Shown: piece after piece, positions 14,011 through 30,279 of the stretch
How positions within the stretch are numbered: position 1 is the stretch's first letter
Layout of the letters: each line of letters opens with the position of its first letter
Source: Ficedula albicollis
Lineage: Eukaryota > Chordata > Aves > Passeriformes > Muscicapidae
Assembly (NCBI RefSeq): GCF_000247815.1
Contig: NC_021700.1
Location: 20,662,746-20,726,745, forward strand
Reading direction: 5' to 3'
Length of the DNA stretch: 64,000 nt
Position numbers and translations under genes: made by a program
Notes under the pieces: model-generated
The model's input: the letters and a program-made list of their open reading frames with translations, nothing else
What the model was told of the DNA's origin: nothing
Databases searched by the model: none

Positions 14011-17000
14011 GCTTCAAGATGTCAGGGGCATCAGGCCAGGATCCAGCATCATCGTTCAGTGATCCTCTGAGTACAGCAAACTTGAGAAGTCCCTGGCTCT
14101 GGTCACAAGAGAGCGGGCTTTAGTCATGGTAACTTTCCATCCTGGCTGCAATTCAGGTTGATAACTGCCTTTGAAGATTTGATAACAAAAATATTATTCT
14201 ACTTTGGTTTTAATTCAGGCAAGAAAAATAAGCTTCCAAGGCTGTTCATTAAAAACAGAAGTTCATTAGACAGCACAAGCTCCTGGTAGCAGACTGTGTT
14301 TCTGATAAGCCCAAGAGGGGCTTAACTCAGGTGCTGTACTTCAAGGCCGAGGTCTAATGAGCATTTCTCAGATCCCAGTGTGGCATGGGAGGAAGAAGAG
14401 TAGGCAGTGCACCACCACACCAACAGAGCCAGTGCCAGCTGGCTCCAAGGCAGACCTGCTGCTGGCCAAGGCTGAGCCCATCAACGATGGTGGTAGTACC
14501 TCTGGAATAACATGTTTAAGATGGGGAAAAAGTTACTGTGCAGAAGCAATTGCAGACAAAGAAGAAAGGAGTGAGAAATAGGAGAGCAACCACTCCTTAC
14601 ACATCATGGTCAGTGCAGACGGAGGGGGCAGAGGTCCTCTGGGCACTGGAGCTGAGATTCCCCTGCAGCCCATGATGAACACCATGGTGTGGTAGCTGTG
14701 TCCCTGCAGTCCACTCACTAAAGCAGCAGCCAATTCCAGCAATGAACTACACAAATTAACATTTACCCTCAGATTTGCCTCTCATAACATTTTTCACTCT
14801 GCTTTTACTTTTGTAAAACAGGAATAGAAAAGTTGTGGCTGTCTCTGAGTGGGTGACAAAGCAAATCAATCGCTTTTCACTCAGCAGAAGTAGTCACAAC
14901 TGAGTGACTGTTGGTTTATTCCCAACCATTGCAAGACAGCAACTATTTGAAGTATTACAAAGGCAAGAAGCAGAGGGAAGATTTCTCTCAGGATGCTGAG
15001 GCTTTACAGACAGCTCAAGCCATGGGAGAGTAAAAATTAGGGATTGCTGATTAGAGGCCACAAATGGTCACTGCTAATCACAACATGAGGCAAAATAGCC
15101 TTGGGTTGTCTTGACACATCATCTTTCTACAGGGAAGTGCGTTTTTCTAAATAGTAAAACCTCTTTTGATATAAAAAGCTCAACATGAGGCATCACAGAG
15201 GTTAATATGGAACACTGTCCTTTGCAGCAGACAGGAAGAAACACATACTGTTATTAACACTTGGAATAATAAATACATTCATTTGGACACTGAAAAAGAC
15301 TGATTGAATAAATAATGCTCTGACAGACCAACAAAAACAAAAAAAATTGTAAAATGTGTTATACAACTATCTGCAGAGGCAGTCACATCATTTCATGTGC
15401 TTTGTCAATTAGTGAGAAATATTGACAAATTTCAAAAATGTTTTCCAACTAATTAGGGTAATGATACCAACACATTCTCCATCATTGTATGATGCAATTA
15501 ATGAGGAGAAACCCATGGGAACTCAAGTCTGATTTCTCTGATGAGAGAGATTATCCAGTCTGATCACTGGGTTCATCACCAGCCAGGAATATTTCAGATT
15601 ACTTCATTGCAGTTACCATCACAGCTTCAGGCTCTGTTTAGCTGGACGTGTATTAGCTTGCACTGTGACTTCTGTTTCAAAGAAAAAAAAGAAAAAAGAA
15701 AAAAGAAAAAGCGATTGTGAGCTGTACTGTAAAGACCTGGGCTTTGTCCTGTATGAGTGCTGGACACAGACACAGAACCCCTGAGGATACTACCATGAGA
15801 CAGCTCTTATTCTCCTGCAGTGCAGATCTGTGAGATTCAGTTCTCTCTCTTCCACAAGGTATTTTAATGTGCTTCAGATCAGAATGAGATTATGTGAGTT
15901 CATGGTTGCATGCTGAATCAATAGTTTCAGAAAGAAGCAGGTATTTTCAATTCTCTCTCTGATCACCAGGATGACTGAGGTACCATAGGATCAACAAAAA
16001 AAGACATCTGCCAAGGAAATCTTTCAGAACTTCTTTCTGGATATGCATGTCCTAGAAAACACTTTGCATACCTGGAGATAGGAAATATTCTTCAAAATCT
16101 CCACAAAGGTAAAGGGACAGGTATGTGAGACTCATTCCTCTGGGCATCTTCACTCTTATTTGAATTATTACAGGCCAATTCCTACTGGTTTGTAAAGATT
16201 TTGGGCCAAGCCATCACAGGGTGTAAGGGAAATTGGATTATAGAGTGCCACAATCCCTCTGGTATAATAGAGAGGTCAAGAATGTTGCAGTACTACTCCA
16301 GGTTAGGTAAATCTTATAATAAATAAATTTTTATCTTCAGGAAGACAAGCTGCCCTTGGAAAACCTCCAAAAACTTTTATATAAATCCTTTGCAGCCCAC
16401 ACATGCTAAGTTTAAAAAACAAGAAAAAACCAAACAAACCAACCATCATTAGAAGCAAGAAAGAGAGGCTATGAGCAATTTTTTCTCTGTTGAACCTGAA
16501 ATGAAAGCCAGTATTAACCAAAATGATTTCAGGAGCTTTCAAGATAATTCCTCTATTTTTTTTCCACCTATATTAAAATGAACCCATGTGCTTAGCTGTA
16601 CCTAATCAAAAATAGTTACTATGGCTACAAAAGAGTTTTTCTAAATGTAGTATACTATATTAAGTAATCAGCCAAAATGACTATGTATAAACTGAAGGCA
16701 GGTGGGCAAGCCATTTAAAAATATCAAGTAAACAGAAAAAAACCTCAGTAAAAATAATTCCTCAATATTTATGTCATTATTTTATTACATTGTAAATAAG
16801 AACGTTGTAGCGGGGAAAGAGGGGATGAAAGTAAACACTTGATAATCATCCATTTAACATTTGTAATACTAGCTACAAAGAAGCTAGCTATAAGATAATA
16901 CATAGAGATAAGCAAATTAATATACCCTCCAACATAACTCAGTGGAACTACTCTTTACAGAGAGTGTTGTTTGGGTCATATAAGAACATTATTAACAAAT

Positions 17001-17745
17001 GCAAGTATATTGAGTCACAGACAGAGAAAAGAAAACAAACCAGACAAAACTATATTTTAATGCAAGACTCTGTAAAGGTTCAGCAGTTTCCTTAGAGATG
17101 ACCCTTTCCTCCTTCTTAAGGGAGAACCACATCTGCATCTGCAACAAAAAAATTACTTTTATTTTCAGAAATAAAACTTTGTTTACAAGATCGACATGCT
17201 TAAGAGAGTACTTCCTTACCCTCCCACCTTTTGTCCTTTCCTTTATTCATAAATAAGATCAAATTTTGTTTTGCATGAGGGATAGCTAATATTTGCCTGG
17301 GAAGAACCTAATAATTAACAGAAAACAAGCACATTGCGAAACAAGCTTCCTAAAAACTTGTTAAGTACAATGGCATTAGACATTAATAGAAGTAAAAAGT
17401 GTTAATAACTTGCCATGGAAAAAGAAGGCAGAACGCAGTCTCACTCTGCCTCTCACATTGGTGAGAACTGTGGAGCATGACAGAAGCCTTTTACCTGTAT
17501 CTATTGTCAAAAAAATGCAAGCCAGTAGCAGAGAGAGGACTCTCTTCCCCTGAGCCCCCTAATAAATAGAAATACCTTCTCACAGGTAACAGGTGTAATG
17601 ATGAGAAGCAGCTGATGGTTTAGGAGGATAAAGGATTTCTGACCTGTCGTGGGTGAGTGGGAGAATCTAACCCTAGAAAGTATCCCCAAAGAAAGACACT
17701 TGTTGTATGTTTTCCTTGTTCGTATGAGTTGGTGCCTAAGAACAG
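14011..17745. other. Unique DNA, no gene recognised
   Basis: About 3.7 kb of sequence with a GA-rich simple repeat near 15680 and only short, unremarkable open frames. The stretch near 15395-15520 has several AATTAG/CAATTA words in a run of balanced complexity and could be a conserved non-coding element, but this cannot be settled from one sequence. Confidence 0.55.
15679..15710. repeat. A-rich (GAAAAAA)n simple repeat
   Basis: A short run of G separated by five to eight A bases, about four units. Confidence 0.9.
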
Positions 17746-17746
17746 C

Positions 17747-17777
17747 GTGGTTGACCTCCCAGAGTGGTTGACCTCCC
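17747..17777. repeat. 17-bp direct repeat pair
   Basis: The words gtggttgacctccc occur at 17747 and again at 17764, immediately adjacent in a 17-bp period. It is a small tandem duplication. Confidence 0.9.
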
Positions 17778-19067
17778 CTGTGTCAAGAAGTTGATTTTGA
17801 GGAGGCTCTCTGCCAGCAGAGAAGGCTTACCACGCCTAAGGACCAGTGCTGGGAGAGTTTCATGCTATCCTTGCTTAGAAGAGCACTCAGTGGGAGTTGA
17901 CTTCTGCCTTCTGGTTTATCTGCCTGTTACTCCCCAGCTAGATCACTTCTTCTTGGTACGTAACATGAGGAGCACTTCCGTGAGCTGGCTCAACACCTGC
18001 TGTGCTGCAGGAGAAAACTGGAGACCTCTAATTTGTAAGGGGGTTCAAGGATTCCAGAGTTCCAGCAGACCAGGCTCACTCAGTACTTGCTGTCATGAAT
18101 TGAAATAATGAAGGCTCTTCTAGCAGTAGTAATAGTACTTGTTCATGCACTGGATCACACCCTGCCAGTAGAATGCAGTCACTTGCTTTGGAAATCCTTG
18201 CTGCAAGGCTACAGTCTGACAAGTAATTCTGGGGGGGAAAAAAAATAAAAAAACCTGACTCGCTGAAGGAAACCCACAGTGAGTAGATAAAAAGCAGTAC
18301 AAAGATGAGAACACTGCATGAAGGGACACAGTGACTGTAAACTAGGATAGGCAAAATTAACTTCAAGTTACAGTGTATTGTAACAAAACAATAAATATTC
18401 CATAGTGTCATATAATTGCTTTTCTAAAGGGCGCAGATGCTAGCTCAACTATAAGTTATCTTTGTAGATGAAGCTGTGAGAGGGTAGCTAGGGAGATTTT
18501 GTTGCTTTAGAACTGGAACTGGTTGTAAGAAAGACATAATTGCTGAAGAAAACTCTCCAGAAAAAGATCTGGATCAATAACTGACACAAGGATAGACAAA
18601 ATGGACATAGACGACATAGGTGCAAGGACTTTCAGAGCCTCAACTTTCTTATCATACTATACAAATTTGGTGAAGCTGGGTTTTGTAATATCTTCAAAAC
18701 AGCTGCTTTAAAAGTGGGATAAAAGCCTGAATGCCACATGATAATGGAACTAAAGCATCTCTGTTTACTAGATGAATATTTAAAACTTTTAATACAAAAA
18801 TGTAAGTTAAAGGAGCTCTAGTTGTTCCAGAGACACTGGAAATAGTGAAACTGTAAACCTATTAATTATTTTCAGCACAAAATATACAGAAGGCAATGGT
18901 ACTAGTATTATTATATATTTCCTGATTCTTTTGAAAGCTACAATGGATAATAATTGGCGACCAATTGATCACAAACCTCATTTTTAATACTGGAAAGGGT
19001 TAATGGCCTTCTGAATACACAAGGCAGTTGATTTGCAGGTAAGAAGCTCATGTTATTCTCCTATTAT

Positions 19068-19126
19068 AAAAAAACAAACAAACAAACAAAAACCCCCAAC
19101 AATGAAAAACAAACAAACAAAAAACC
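19068..19126. repeat. (AAAC)n simple repeat, imperfect
   Basis: Two blocks of AAAC units separated by a short C-rich and AT-rich spacer. Confidence 0.9.
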
Positions 19127-19183
19127 AGAGAGGCAGGGACATATAGATAAAGATTTTATAGGGTGAGATGCTAATAGAAGTTT

Positions 19184-19359
19184 TCTTCTAAATTGATTTC
19201 TTTCAACATATTTGGAAACCATTTTTGTACATAATGTGGAGGAACTCCCTGTAAAATGCAATGTAATTTTTAAAAATGTCTTCTAAATTGATTTCTTTCA
19301 ACATATTTGGAAACCATTTTTGTACATAATGTGGAGGAACTCCTTGTAAAATGCCATAA
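19184..19359. repeat. 95-bp tandem duplication, two copies
   Basis: The block starting tcttctaaattgatttcttt at 19184 recurs at 19279. The copies are nearly identical over about 80 bp (one clear C/T difference, ctccctg versus ctccttg) before they diverge. The unit is non-coding and AT-rich. Confidence 0.95.
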
Positions 19360-19799
19360 TTTTTAGTTGAGGGTCATGTTGTAAGACCAGGGTGTTTGCC
19401 CAAATGGTATTTACAGTGGCAGTTTTATCATTAGAGTTGAGACTCACTTTTTTTTACCCTCCTTTTATTGTAGCGATGGTGCTACCATTATCACTAAAGT
19501 TTTGTTACCATTAATGATTGTATCTATTTTCTCTCTCTGTGTTGCTTCCTGTGCAATTTGAAATACCTTACTTGCTTCGGGTAATACAACATGGGGAAAT
19601 TCCCACTGGGAAATCCTTACCCCTAAAAGAATTAAGGCCACAATCTAATCAGCTAGTCTAAATACCTTGAGGCAACACATGGTATTCCTAACCAGAGCTA
19701 TCCTTTGCAGATAACCACTAAAATTCTTTAAATTAATTTACTGTTAAAAGCTGTAGTGTCTTGATGTTGTCTTGCTAGATTTTAGTAATGTCCTAATAT

Positions 19800-19859
19800 T
19801 TGGGAAGCTACAGAACAGTCAGTCTCACTGATGTGCTAGGCAGGATCATGTAACATACT
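19800..19859 (+). mobile_element. CR1 fragment left of an LTR insertion
   Basis: The words 'gggaagctacagaacagtca' and 'ggcaggatcatg' match the CR1 ORF2 reverse transcriptase region that reads, in related copies, 'gaactacaggcctgtcagcctcac' and so on. A matching piece occurs at 27551-27595, where it continues straight into the same CR1 that resumes here after the LTR at about 22366. This implies that the LTR inserted into a plus-strand CR1. Confidence 0.65.
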
Positions 19860-20129
19860 TGTGCTGGTTGTGCCTTGAAGGCCTGGGGGAGGGCATACAC
19901 GGAACTTTTTGTCCCTGGGAAATTCCTCTGTGAGTTGATGGGACGTGTTGGAGGCTGGTTTGGTTGTTGGCAGCCTGAGAAACCAATTAGAGAATTCAGT
20001 CCGGCTCCGTGAGTTCACGTTTTGAAGCAAGTGAATCCCGGGAAAGCTCTGTTTCGTTTCCAGCCTTTCACAAAGTAACACGGCCCGGGCCGGGCCCTTT
20101 CCCTGCGGCCTGGCTGGGCCGGGCTGGGC

Positions 20130-21289
<1,160 letters not shown>

Positions 21290-21440
21290 TGTCCTGTCCT
21301 GTCACCGGCCGGGCAGAGCCTGTCCTGTCACCGGCCCGGCATAGCCTGTCCTGTCCTGCCCTGTCACCGGCTCGGAGCAGCCGTGGGGCCCTGGCTCGGC
21401 AGAGCCTGTCCTGTCACCGGCTCGGAGCAGCCCGGCGTGG
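21290..21440 (+). repeat. GC-rich minisatellite within the LTR
   Basis: Four spaced copies of gtcaccgg (about 21301, 21327, 21363, 21413), each preceded by cctgtcctgtc-like words and followed by cggagcag or gggcagag-like words. The period varies from about 25 to 50 bp. This repeat probably continues into the region now shown as poly-C. Confidence 0.8.
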
Positions 21441-22365
21441 CCGGGCCCTGGGGGGAGGCAGCGGGGCCCCATTCTGGCGGGGCCCCGTTCAGGCAAAGCC
21501 CCTCCACGCCCCGGCCTGCTGGGCGAGGCGGAGGGGAGACAAGCGCCGAGGGCAGCCCTCACCCAGCTCCGTGCGGCCGAGTGTCCTGGGAGCCCGGCAC
21601 GGCTCCAGCACGGCCGGCCGCAGCCTCTGCACCCTCTGTGTGGGACTGTAACCCTTCCTACGCTCAGATAAGGCTTGCAGACCTTCAGTCCTCCCTTGAG
21701 TGAGAGGAAAGAAAACAGAAAAAAAAAAAAAACAAAGTCAGTGAAGCAGGAGCCAAGTTCTACATGGAAGGAGAATGAGGAGGTGCCATGAATTTAGGCT
21801 GAAAATCCTTTTGTAAGCTATAGGGATGGACTGTGCTATACTAAAAATTCTTATAAGCCATGGAAAAAGACATGGAGGTTGAGGTGTTCAGAAGATCCTT
21901 TGTCCCAAGGGGAAAAAATACGATCTCTGTTCTTGGGGATGAAGTATGAACAGAGAAAAAGAGAGATGAAAAGAACTTTTGCTTGAACAGTTCGTTCTTA
22001 AAAGTAAATACCCTATGAGTTTAACATGGCCTATAAAAACAGTTTTGGGAGAGCTATGAAGAGTTTGTGGAAGGTGAAGCCACAAGAGAACTGGTTTTTC
22101 CTTGTTGTGGAAAAGATCCCTATAGCCAAACAAGAAGAGACTTCTCTCCCTAAAGTGAAATGGGGAAGATTATTTAAGTTGGCAACTGATTGAAGTGTTT
22201 CTCTATGTTGTTGTTAAGAAGGTGTGGAAAGGGGGAGGAGGAAGGTGGTCTGAAGGTTTTATTCTGAATTTATTATTTTCTTTGTGTTGTTAATAAAGTT
22301 TTTCTTCACACCCATTTTAAGTTTTGAGCCTGCCTTGCTTTTGCTCCTAATTCTATCTCACAACA

Positions 22366-23158
22366 GAAAATGAGTATATTGAAATTAGCAAATCTAAACT
22401 ACCACATATATTCTACTGGACACTCTGCTAACAGCCAACGTGGTTGGTAACAGCCAACTAATGGCAAATGATGCCTGACAAATCTGGTGACATTCTGTCT
22501 GGGGCGACAGCTCGGTGGACAGGGCAGAGCTATTGACATCCCCTACTGGACTTATCCAAAGTGTTTGACACTGCTCCACAAGACAGCCTTGTCTCTAAAT
22601 TGGGGAGACATGGATCTGGGGGATGGACCACTGGGTGGATAAAGAACTGGCTGGATGGCCGGCCACAAAGAGCTGTGATCAAGGGCTCATGGTCCATGTG
22701 GAGACCAGGGACGAGTGGTGTCCCTCAGGGGTCACTGCTGGGGCCCATACTGCCCAACACCTTTGTCAGGGACATGGGCAGTGGGATCAAGGGCACCCTC
22801 AGCAAGTTCACAGGCAGCACCAGGCTGTGTGGGGCAGTCGACACGCTGGAGGGAAGGGATGGCATCCAGAGGGACCTGGACAGCCTTGAGAGCTGGGCCA
22901 GTGCAAACCTCATGGGGTCAACAAAGCAAAGGGCAAGGTCCTACAGCTGGGTCATGGCAATCCCAGACACAGCAACAGCTTGGGCAGAGAAGTGATTGAG
23001 ATGGTAGATAAAAAACTCGACCAGTTCAGAAAGCCAAGGAAATCCTGGACTCCATCAAAAGGAGCATGGCCAGCAGGCAAGGGAGGTGATTCTGCCCCTC
23101 TGCTCTGATGAGACCCCAGCTGGACTGCTTCATCCAGCTCTGGTGCTTCCAACAGAAG
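22366..23158 (+). mobile_element. CR1 LINE fragment (reverse transcriptase part), plus strand, copy 1
   Basis: This is the plus-strand CR1 that resumes after the LTR. From about 22561 it encodes reverse transcriptase wording such as GVPQGSLLGPIL and ends at 'ggtgcttccaacagaag', where a minus-strand CR1 tail begins. It is a second copy of 27650-28366, offset 5202 bp. The first 120 bp or so are noticeably diverged from the other copy, while 22600-22990 are identical to it. Confidence 0.85.
22561..22995 (+). pseudogene. CR1 reverse transcriptase remnant, copy 1
   Basis: A 144-codon open stretch. Residues near 52-65 read SGVPQGSLLGPILP, matching the CR1 reverse transcriptase block [13 protein letters not shown]. 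The motif C region expected as KFADDTKL reads KFTGSTRL, so the two catalytic aspartates are gone and the enzyme could not work. Compared with the copy at 27763 the protein differs at one residue (Val/Ile near position 11). It starts and ends inside the repeat. Confidence 0.8.
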
Positions 23159-26014
<2,856 letters not shown>

Positions 26015-27530
26015 AGTGCTTCATAATTTGATACCTAGCAGATTTTTGGATGACAGATTGGCTTTCAAAAGGAAGCACAAAATATCAGGCAACTAAACTT
26101 TATACTACAGATTGGTCTCATGTCAAGGGAAGTATTGGACATTCATGTATGAGGTAGTCGTGTTAAATGCTGTTTTCTTAGGATAACCTGTGGTACTTCG
26201 TGATCTGTCTCAATTGACCTAAACTTAAGATTGAAAGGAGGTGCAAAACCACTCATGCTTAATCAAGAAGGATTTCAGCCCATTTATACTTTCTCTTAAT
26301 GAAAGGGTCTGTTTGGGGGTTTTTTTCTGTTAATTTAGGTAAACTGAGTTTTGCAGCTTTGTTGTACAGCAGAGTACAGAGACCTTTGGTCAGGCAAGCT
26401 CCTACTTAATAGATCCAATGTATTGAGGCATCGTGTACTTTCAGAGATGTCCAGCAGTCCTCTGTCTTAGAGGTATGATTACACACAGGAATATTTCTTC
26501 CATCAAGTATGTCAGATTTGTGCGCAAGGGTATAGAAGGAGTTTTATCTGTTTATTAGAAAGATTGTATGGGTTTTCTAAAAAACAGTTTATAAAATGTG
26601 TAGGTCAGGAATAAGATGTAAACATTTGAACCTTCATAGATTATGCAGAGCCTGCAAGAGACTGGGAAGAGTTTTTCCTTGTAGGTCTGCATGTTTCTGA
26701 CATTAACTCAAGTAACTATGGTGTTTATTAAATTTGTCTGAATGCTTGAGCTTAAATAGTCTAATAGTATTCAAGCTTTGGGAATTCAAAGAATTTTCGC
26801 CATATTTTCCTTTTGAATTTTTTATGGATAAATATTGAAAATTACAATGTTAGAGCAAACCATGCTCTCCCTATGTAAATTAGTAAATCCTGCTTGATTC
26901 TGTCTCCTTCATAGTAATGATTGTCCAAAGAGATGGTATGTGATGGAAACTTTGATCAGATATCTATGATTTTCTCATTTCTTTTTATATAAAAGCCTGT
27001 GTTCTGTTTTATAAATCTTAGTTAACTTTGGGCACTATAGATTTTTGAATGCTTGGCAAGGAGGTATGTTTATTTTGGCTAAAGATATGGAAACGTGAAT
27101 ATTTCCTTTTTCCCATCATGTAAACTAGTAATGGAAAAAAACATGGATTTTTGGACCTATTAGATCATCTAGTCTGACCTTCATTATACCGTGGTTTGTC
27201 CCACTTACCCTTTTCCTAAGCCCAGTAATCCATGTTTTTTGAAGGCAGAAGTTGTGCTCAATTCCAGAAAATGCTTTGAAGAAGTGGGTGTCACGATATG
27301 AAGACAAGAAAATGTGGGGAAGACACTTCTTTTGGCAGTTTCTTTTAGTGAGTGGGTATACCTTCTGAAACATTTATACCCAGTTTGCTACCAGCAGCTC
27401 TGTCTTTTTGCTTTTCTCTGTTAATGTTAGTCCTCATGTCTAAGTATTATTTCCTTATATTTCATTTGTACACTTACATTATCTGTCTTCTTAATTGTTT
27501 TTTCTTGGAAGGACAGGTTTATTTAAAAAG
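26015..27530. other. AT-rich unique DNA, no gene recognised
   Basis: About 1.5 kb separating the two copies of the CR1 composite. Short open frames (at most 118 codons) have no recognisable domain. The right edge is where CR1 wording ('gaccagtcagtttcacccctgtgccaggcaag' and so on, from about 27551) starts. Confidence 0.6.
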
Positions 27531-28366
27531 GGGAAGTGAAAGACTGAAGGAAGCACAGACCAGTCAGTTTCACCCCTGTGCCAGGCAAGATCCTGGAGCA
27601 GATTCTCTTGGGAACTCATCTAAGTCATATGGAAACAAAGGGGTGATTGATAATAGCCAACTAATGGTGACATTAGTGACAAATCTGGTGACATTCTGTC
27701 TGGGGTGACAGCATCGGTGGACAGGGCAGAGCTACTGACATCCTCTGCTGGACTTACTCAAAGTGTTTGACACTGCCCCACAGGACAGCCTTATCTCTAA
27801 ATTGGGGAGACATGGATCTGGGGGATGGACCACTGGGTGGATAAAGAACTGGCTGGATGGCCGGCCACAAAGAGCTGTGATCAAGGGCTCATGGTCCATG
27901 TGGAGACCAGGGACGAGTGGTGTCCCTCAGGGGTCACTGCTGGGGCCCATACTGCCCAACACCTTTGTCAGGGACATGGGCAGTGGGATCAAGGGCACCC
28001 TCAGCAAGTTCACAGGCAGCACCAGGCTGTGTGGGGCAGTCGACACGCTGGAGGGAAGGGATGGCATCCAGAGGGACCTGGACAGCCTTGAGAGCTGGGC
28101 CAGTGCAAACCTCATGGGGTCAACAAAGCAAAGGGCAAGGTCCTACAGCTGGGTCATGGCAATCCCAGACACAGCAACAGCTTGGGCAGAGAAGTGACTG
28201 AGATGGTAGATAAAAAACTCAACCAGTTCAGAAAGCCAAGGAAATCCTGGACTCCATCAAAAGGAGCATGGCCAGCAGGCAAGGGAGGTGATTCTGCCCC
28301 TCTGCTCTGATGAGACCCCAGCTGGACTGCTTCATCCAGCTCTGGTGCTTCCAACATAAGAATCAC
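27531..28366 (+). mobile_element. CR1 LINE, plus strand, 5' piece of the nested host element
   Basis: CR1 ORF2 sequence from the region upstream of reverse transcriptase motif A to just before the 3' untranslated region. It ends at 'cttccaacataag'. The same CR1 resumes at about 33105 ('aaggacaaggaactgctgg'), so the 4.75 kb between is an insertion. The short word taagaa occurs at both junctions (about 28357 and 33107), consistent with a target-site duplication. Confidence 0.85.
27763..28197 (+). pseudogene. CR1 reverse transcriptase remnant, copy 2
   Basis: A 144-codon open stretch with the reverse transcriptase block SGVPQGSLLGPILP, but with KFTGSTRL where KFADDTKL is expected, so the catalytic centre is destroyed. 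It differs from copy 1 at one residue. The neighbouring parts of ORF2 on both sides lie in other frames. Confidence 0.8.
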
Positions 28367-28567
28367 AGAATCACTAGGTTGGAAGAGACCTTCAAGATAA
28401 TCAAGACCAATCCGTGCCCTAACACCTCAACTAAACCACGGCACTAAGTGCCACATCCAATCTTTTTTTAAACACATCCAGGGATGGTGAGTCCACCACC
28501 TCTCTGGGCAGACAATTCCAGTAATTGATCACTCTTTCCATAAAAAACTGTTTCCTAATTCCAACCT

Positions 28568-29038
28568 TTATTTCCCTTGGCACAGCTTAAGACTGTGTCC
28601 TCTGGTAATGTTAGTTGCTGCCTGGAGAGAGAGACCAACCCCTACTTGACTACCTTTCAGGGAGTTGTAGAGAGTGATAAGGTCACCCCTGAGTCTGCTT
28701 TTCTCCAGACTGAACAACCCCAGCTCCCTCGGCCATTCCTCACAGGGCTCGTGTTCCAAGTCCCTCACCAGCCTTGTTGCCTCCTCTGGATGCTCAAATG
28801 TCTCAAGGTCCTTCCCAAACTGAGGGGCCCAGAACTGGACACAGCACTCCAGGTGTGACCTCACCAGTGCTGAGTACAGGAGAAGAATGACCTCCCTGCT
28901 CCTGCTGGCCACACTGTTCCTGATACAGGCCAGGGGCCATTGGCCTTCTTGGCCACCAGGGCACTCTGCTGGCTCATGTCCAGTCAGCTGTTGACCAGCA
29001 CCCCCAGGTCCCTTTCTGCCTGGGCACTGTCCAGCCAC
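28568..29038 (-). pseudogene. CR1 ORF2 C-terminal remnant, copy 2
   Basis: A 156-codon minus-strand frame identical in protein to 23366-23836, with the CR1 words [16 protein letters not shown] and [16 protein letters not shown]. In this copy the reverse transcriptase lies directly upstream (29092 onward), as expected for an intact order, though in a different frame. Confidence 0.85.
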
Positions 29039-29091
29039 ACCATCCCCAGCCTATAACATTGCAGAGGGTTATTGTGGCCAAAATGCAGGAC

Positions 29092-29530
29092 TCAGAACTT
29101 GGACTTATTAAACCTCATCCCATGGGACTCTGCCCATCCATCCAACTGTTCCAGGTCTCTGCAGAGCCCTCCTACCTTCCAACAGATTGATACACAGTCC
29201 CAGCTTAGTGTTGTCTGCAAATTTACTAGTGAAAGACTCAGAACCCTCATCCGTGACATCAATAAAAACATTGAACAGAACTGGCCCCAGCACAGACCCC
29301 TGTGGTACACCACTGGTGACTGATCCCCAGCTGGATGCAGCACTGTTCAGCACTCTCTGGGCCTGGCCATCCAGCCACTTCCTAACCCAGCACAGAGTGC
29401 TCCTGTCCAGGCCACGGGCTGCAGCTTTTCCAGGAGTGTGCTGTGGGAGACAGTGTCAAAGGCCTTGCTGGACTCCAGGTACCAACATCCACAGCCCTTC
29501 TGCATCCACCAGGTGGTCCACGTGGTCATA
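29092..29530 (-). pseudogene. CR1 reverse transcriptase core with FADN in place of FADD
   Basis: Two overlapping minus-strand frames together cover the reverse transcriptase palm. Motif A appears as [17 protein letters not shown] (29347-29529). The next block reads [19 protein letters not shown], and motif C reads [10 protein letters not shown] (within 29108-29353). In CR1 the last is FADD; here the second catalytic aspartate is asparagine, which would abolish polymerisation. A frame change separates the two blocks. Confidence 0.85.
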
Positions 29531-29703
29531 AAAGGAGACCAGGTTGGTCAAACACAACCTACCCCTCCTACACCCCTGCTGGCTGGGTCTGATCCCCCAG
29601 CCATCCTGTAAGGGCTGTGTAAGGCACTCAGCACAAGCTGTTCCATTACCTTACCCGTACTGGGGTCAGGCTGACTGGCCTGTAATTACCAGGATCCTCC
29701 TTC

Positions 29704-30279
29704 CTACCCTTCTAGTGAATGGGAGTCGCACTGGCCAGCTTCACCTGGAACCTCCCCAGTGAGGCAGGACTGTTGGTAAATGATGGAGAGTGGCTTCACA
29801 AGCTCATCTGCCAGCTCCCTCATCACCCTGGGATGGATCCCATCTGGTCCCATGGATTTATGAACATCCAGCAGTTCTCTGGCTGCCTCCTCCTGAATAA
29901 CAGGGGGACCATTCTGCTCCCTGACACCATCCACCACCCCAGCAGGACAGTTGTCCTGAGGACAAGCCATCTTCCCACTAAAGACTGAGGCAAAGAAGGC
30001 ATTAGGCACTTCTGCCTTCTCCTCATCCACAGTTACCAAGTTCCCTCCTGCATCCAATAGAGAACAAAGCTTGGTCTCACCCTTCCTTTTACCATTAATG
30101 TATTTGTAGAAATGTTTTTCATTCTCCTTTACAAAAGTTGCCAAATTAAGTTCAAATTGTAATTTTTTTCTACATAACCTAGAAACCCCCTCAAATAATA
30201 CCTGTGAGAACTGACCCTCCTTGCAAAGATGATACATCCTCTTTTCATTCCTAAGTTCCTTCAGAACCTCATTGCCCAT
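29704..30279 (-). pseudogene. CR1 ORF2 linker and start of reverse transcriptase
   Basis: A 191-codon minus-strand open frame. It contains the linker words FYKYINGKRK and LLDAGGNLVTVDEEKAEV, then FFASVFSGK and the reverse transcriptase N-terminal stretch MGPDGIHPRVMRELADEL, all familiar from CR1 ORF2. It is the longest single intact piece of this reverse transcriptase. The frame ends before motif A, which lies downstream in another frame. Confidence 0.85.

Larger units (their letters stand above)
17778..19799. other. Unique DNA with small tandem repeats
   Basis: About 2 kb without a recognised gene. A 114-codon plus-strand open frame (17764-18108) has mixed composition but no domain, signal or homologue that I recognise, and I treat it as chance. 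The stretch also holds an AAAC simple repeat and a 95-bp tandem duplication, listed separately. Confidence 0.55.

Noticed and set aside
17764..18108. 114-codon plus-strand open frame
   Set aside because: It is not recognisable, begins in a small tandem repeat, and has no neighbouring exon-like signals I can defend.
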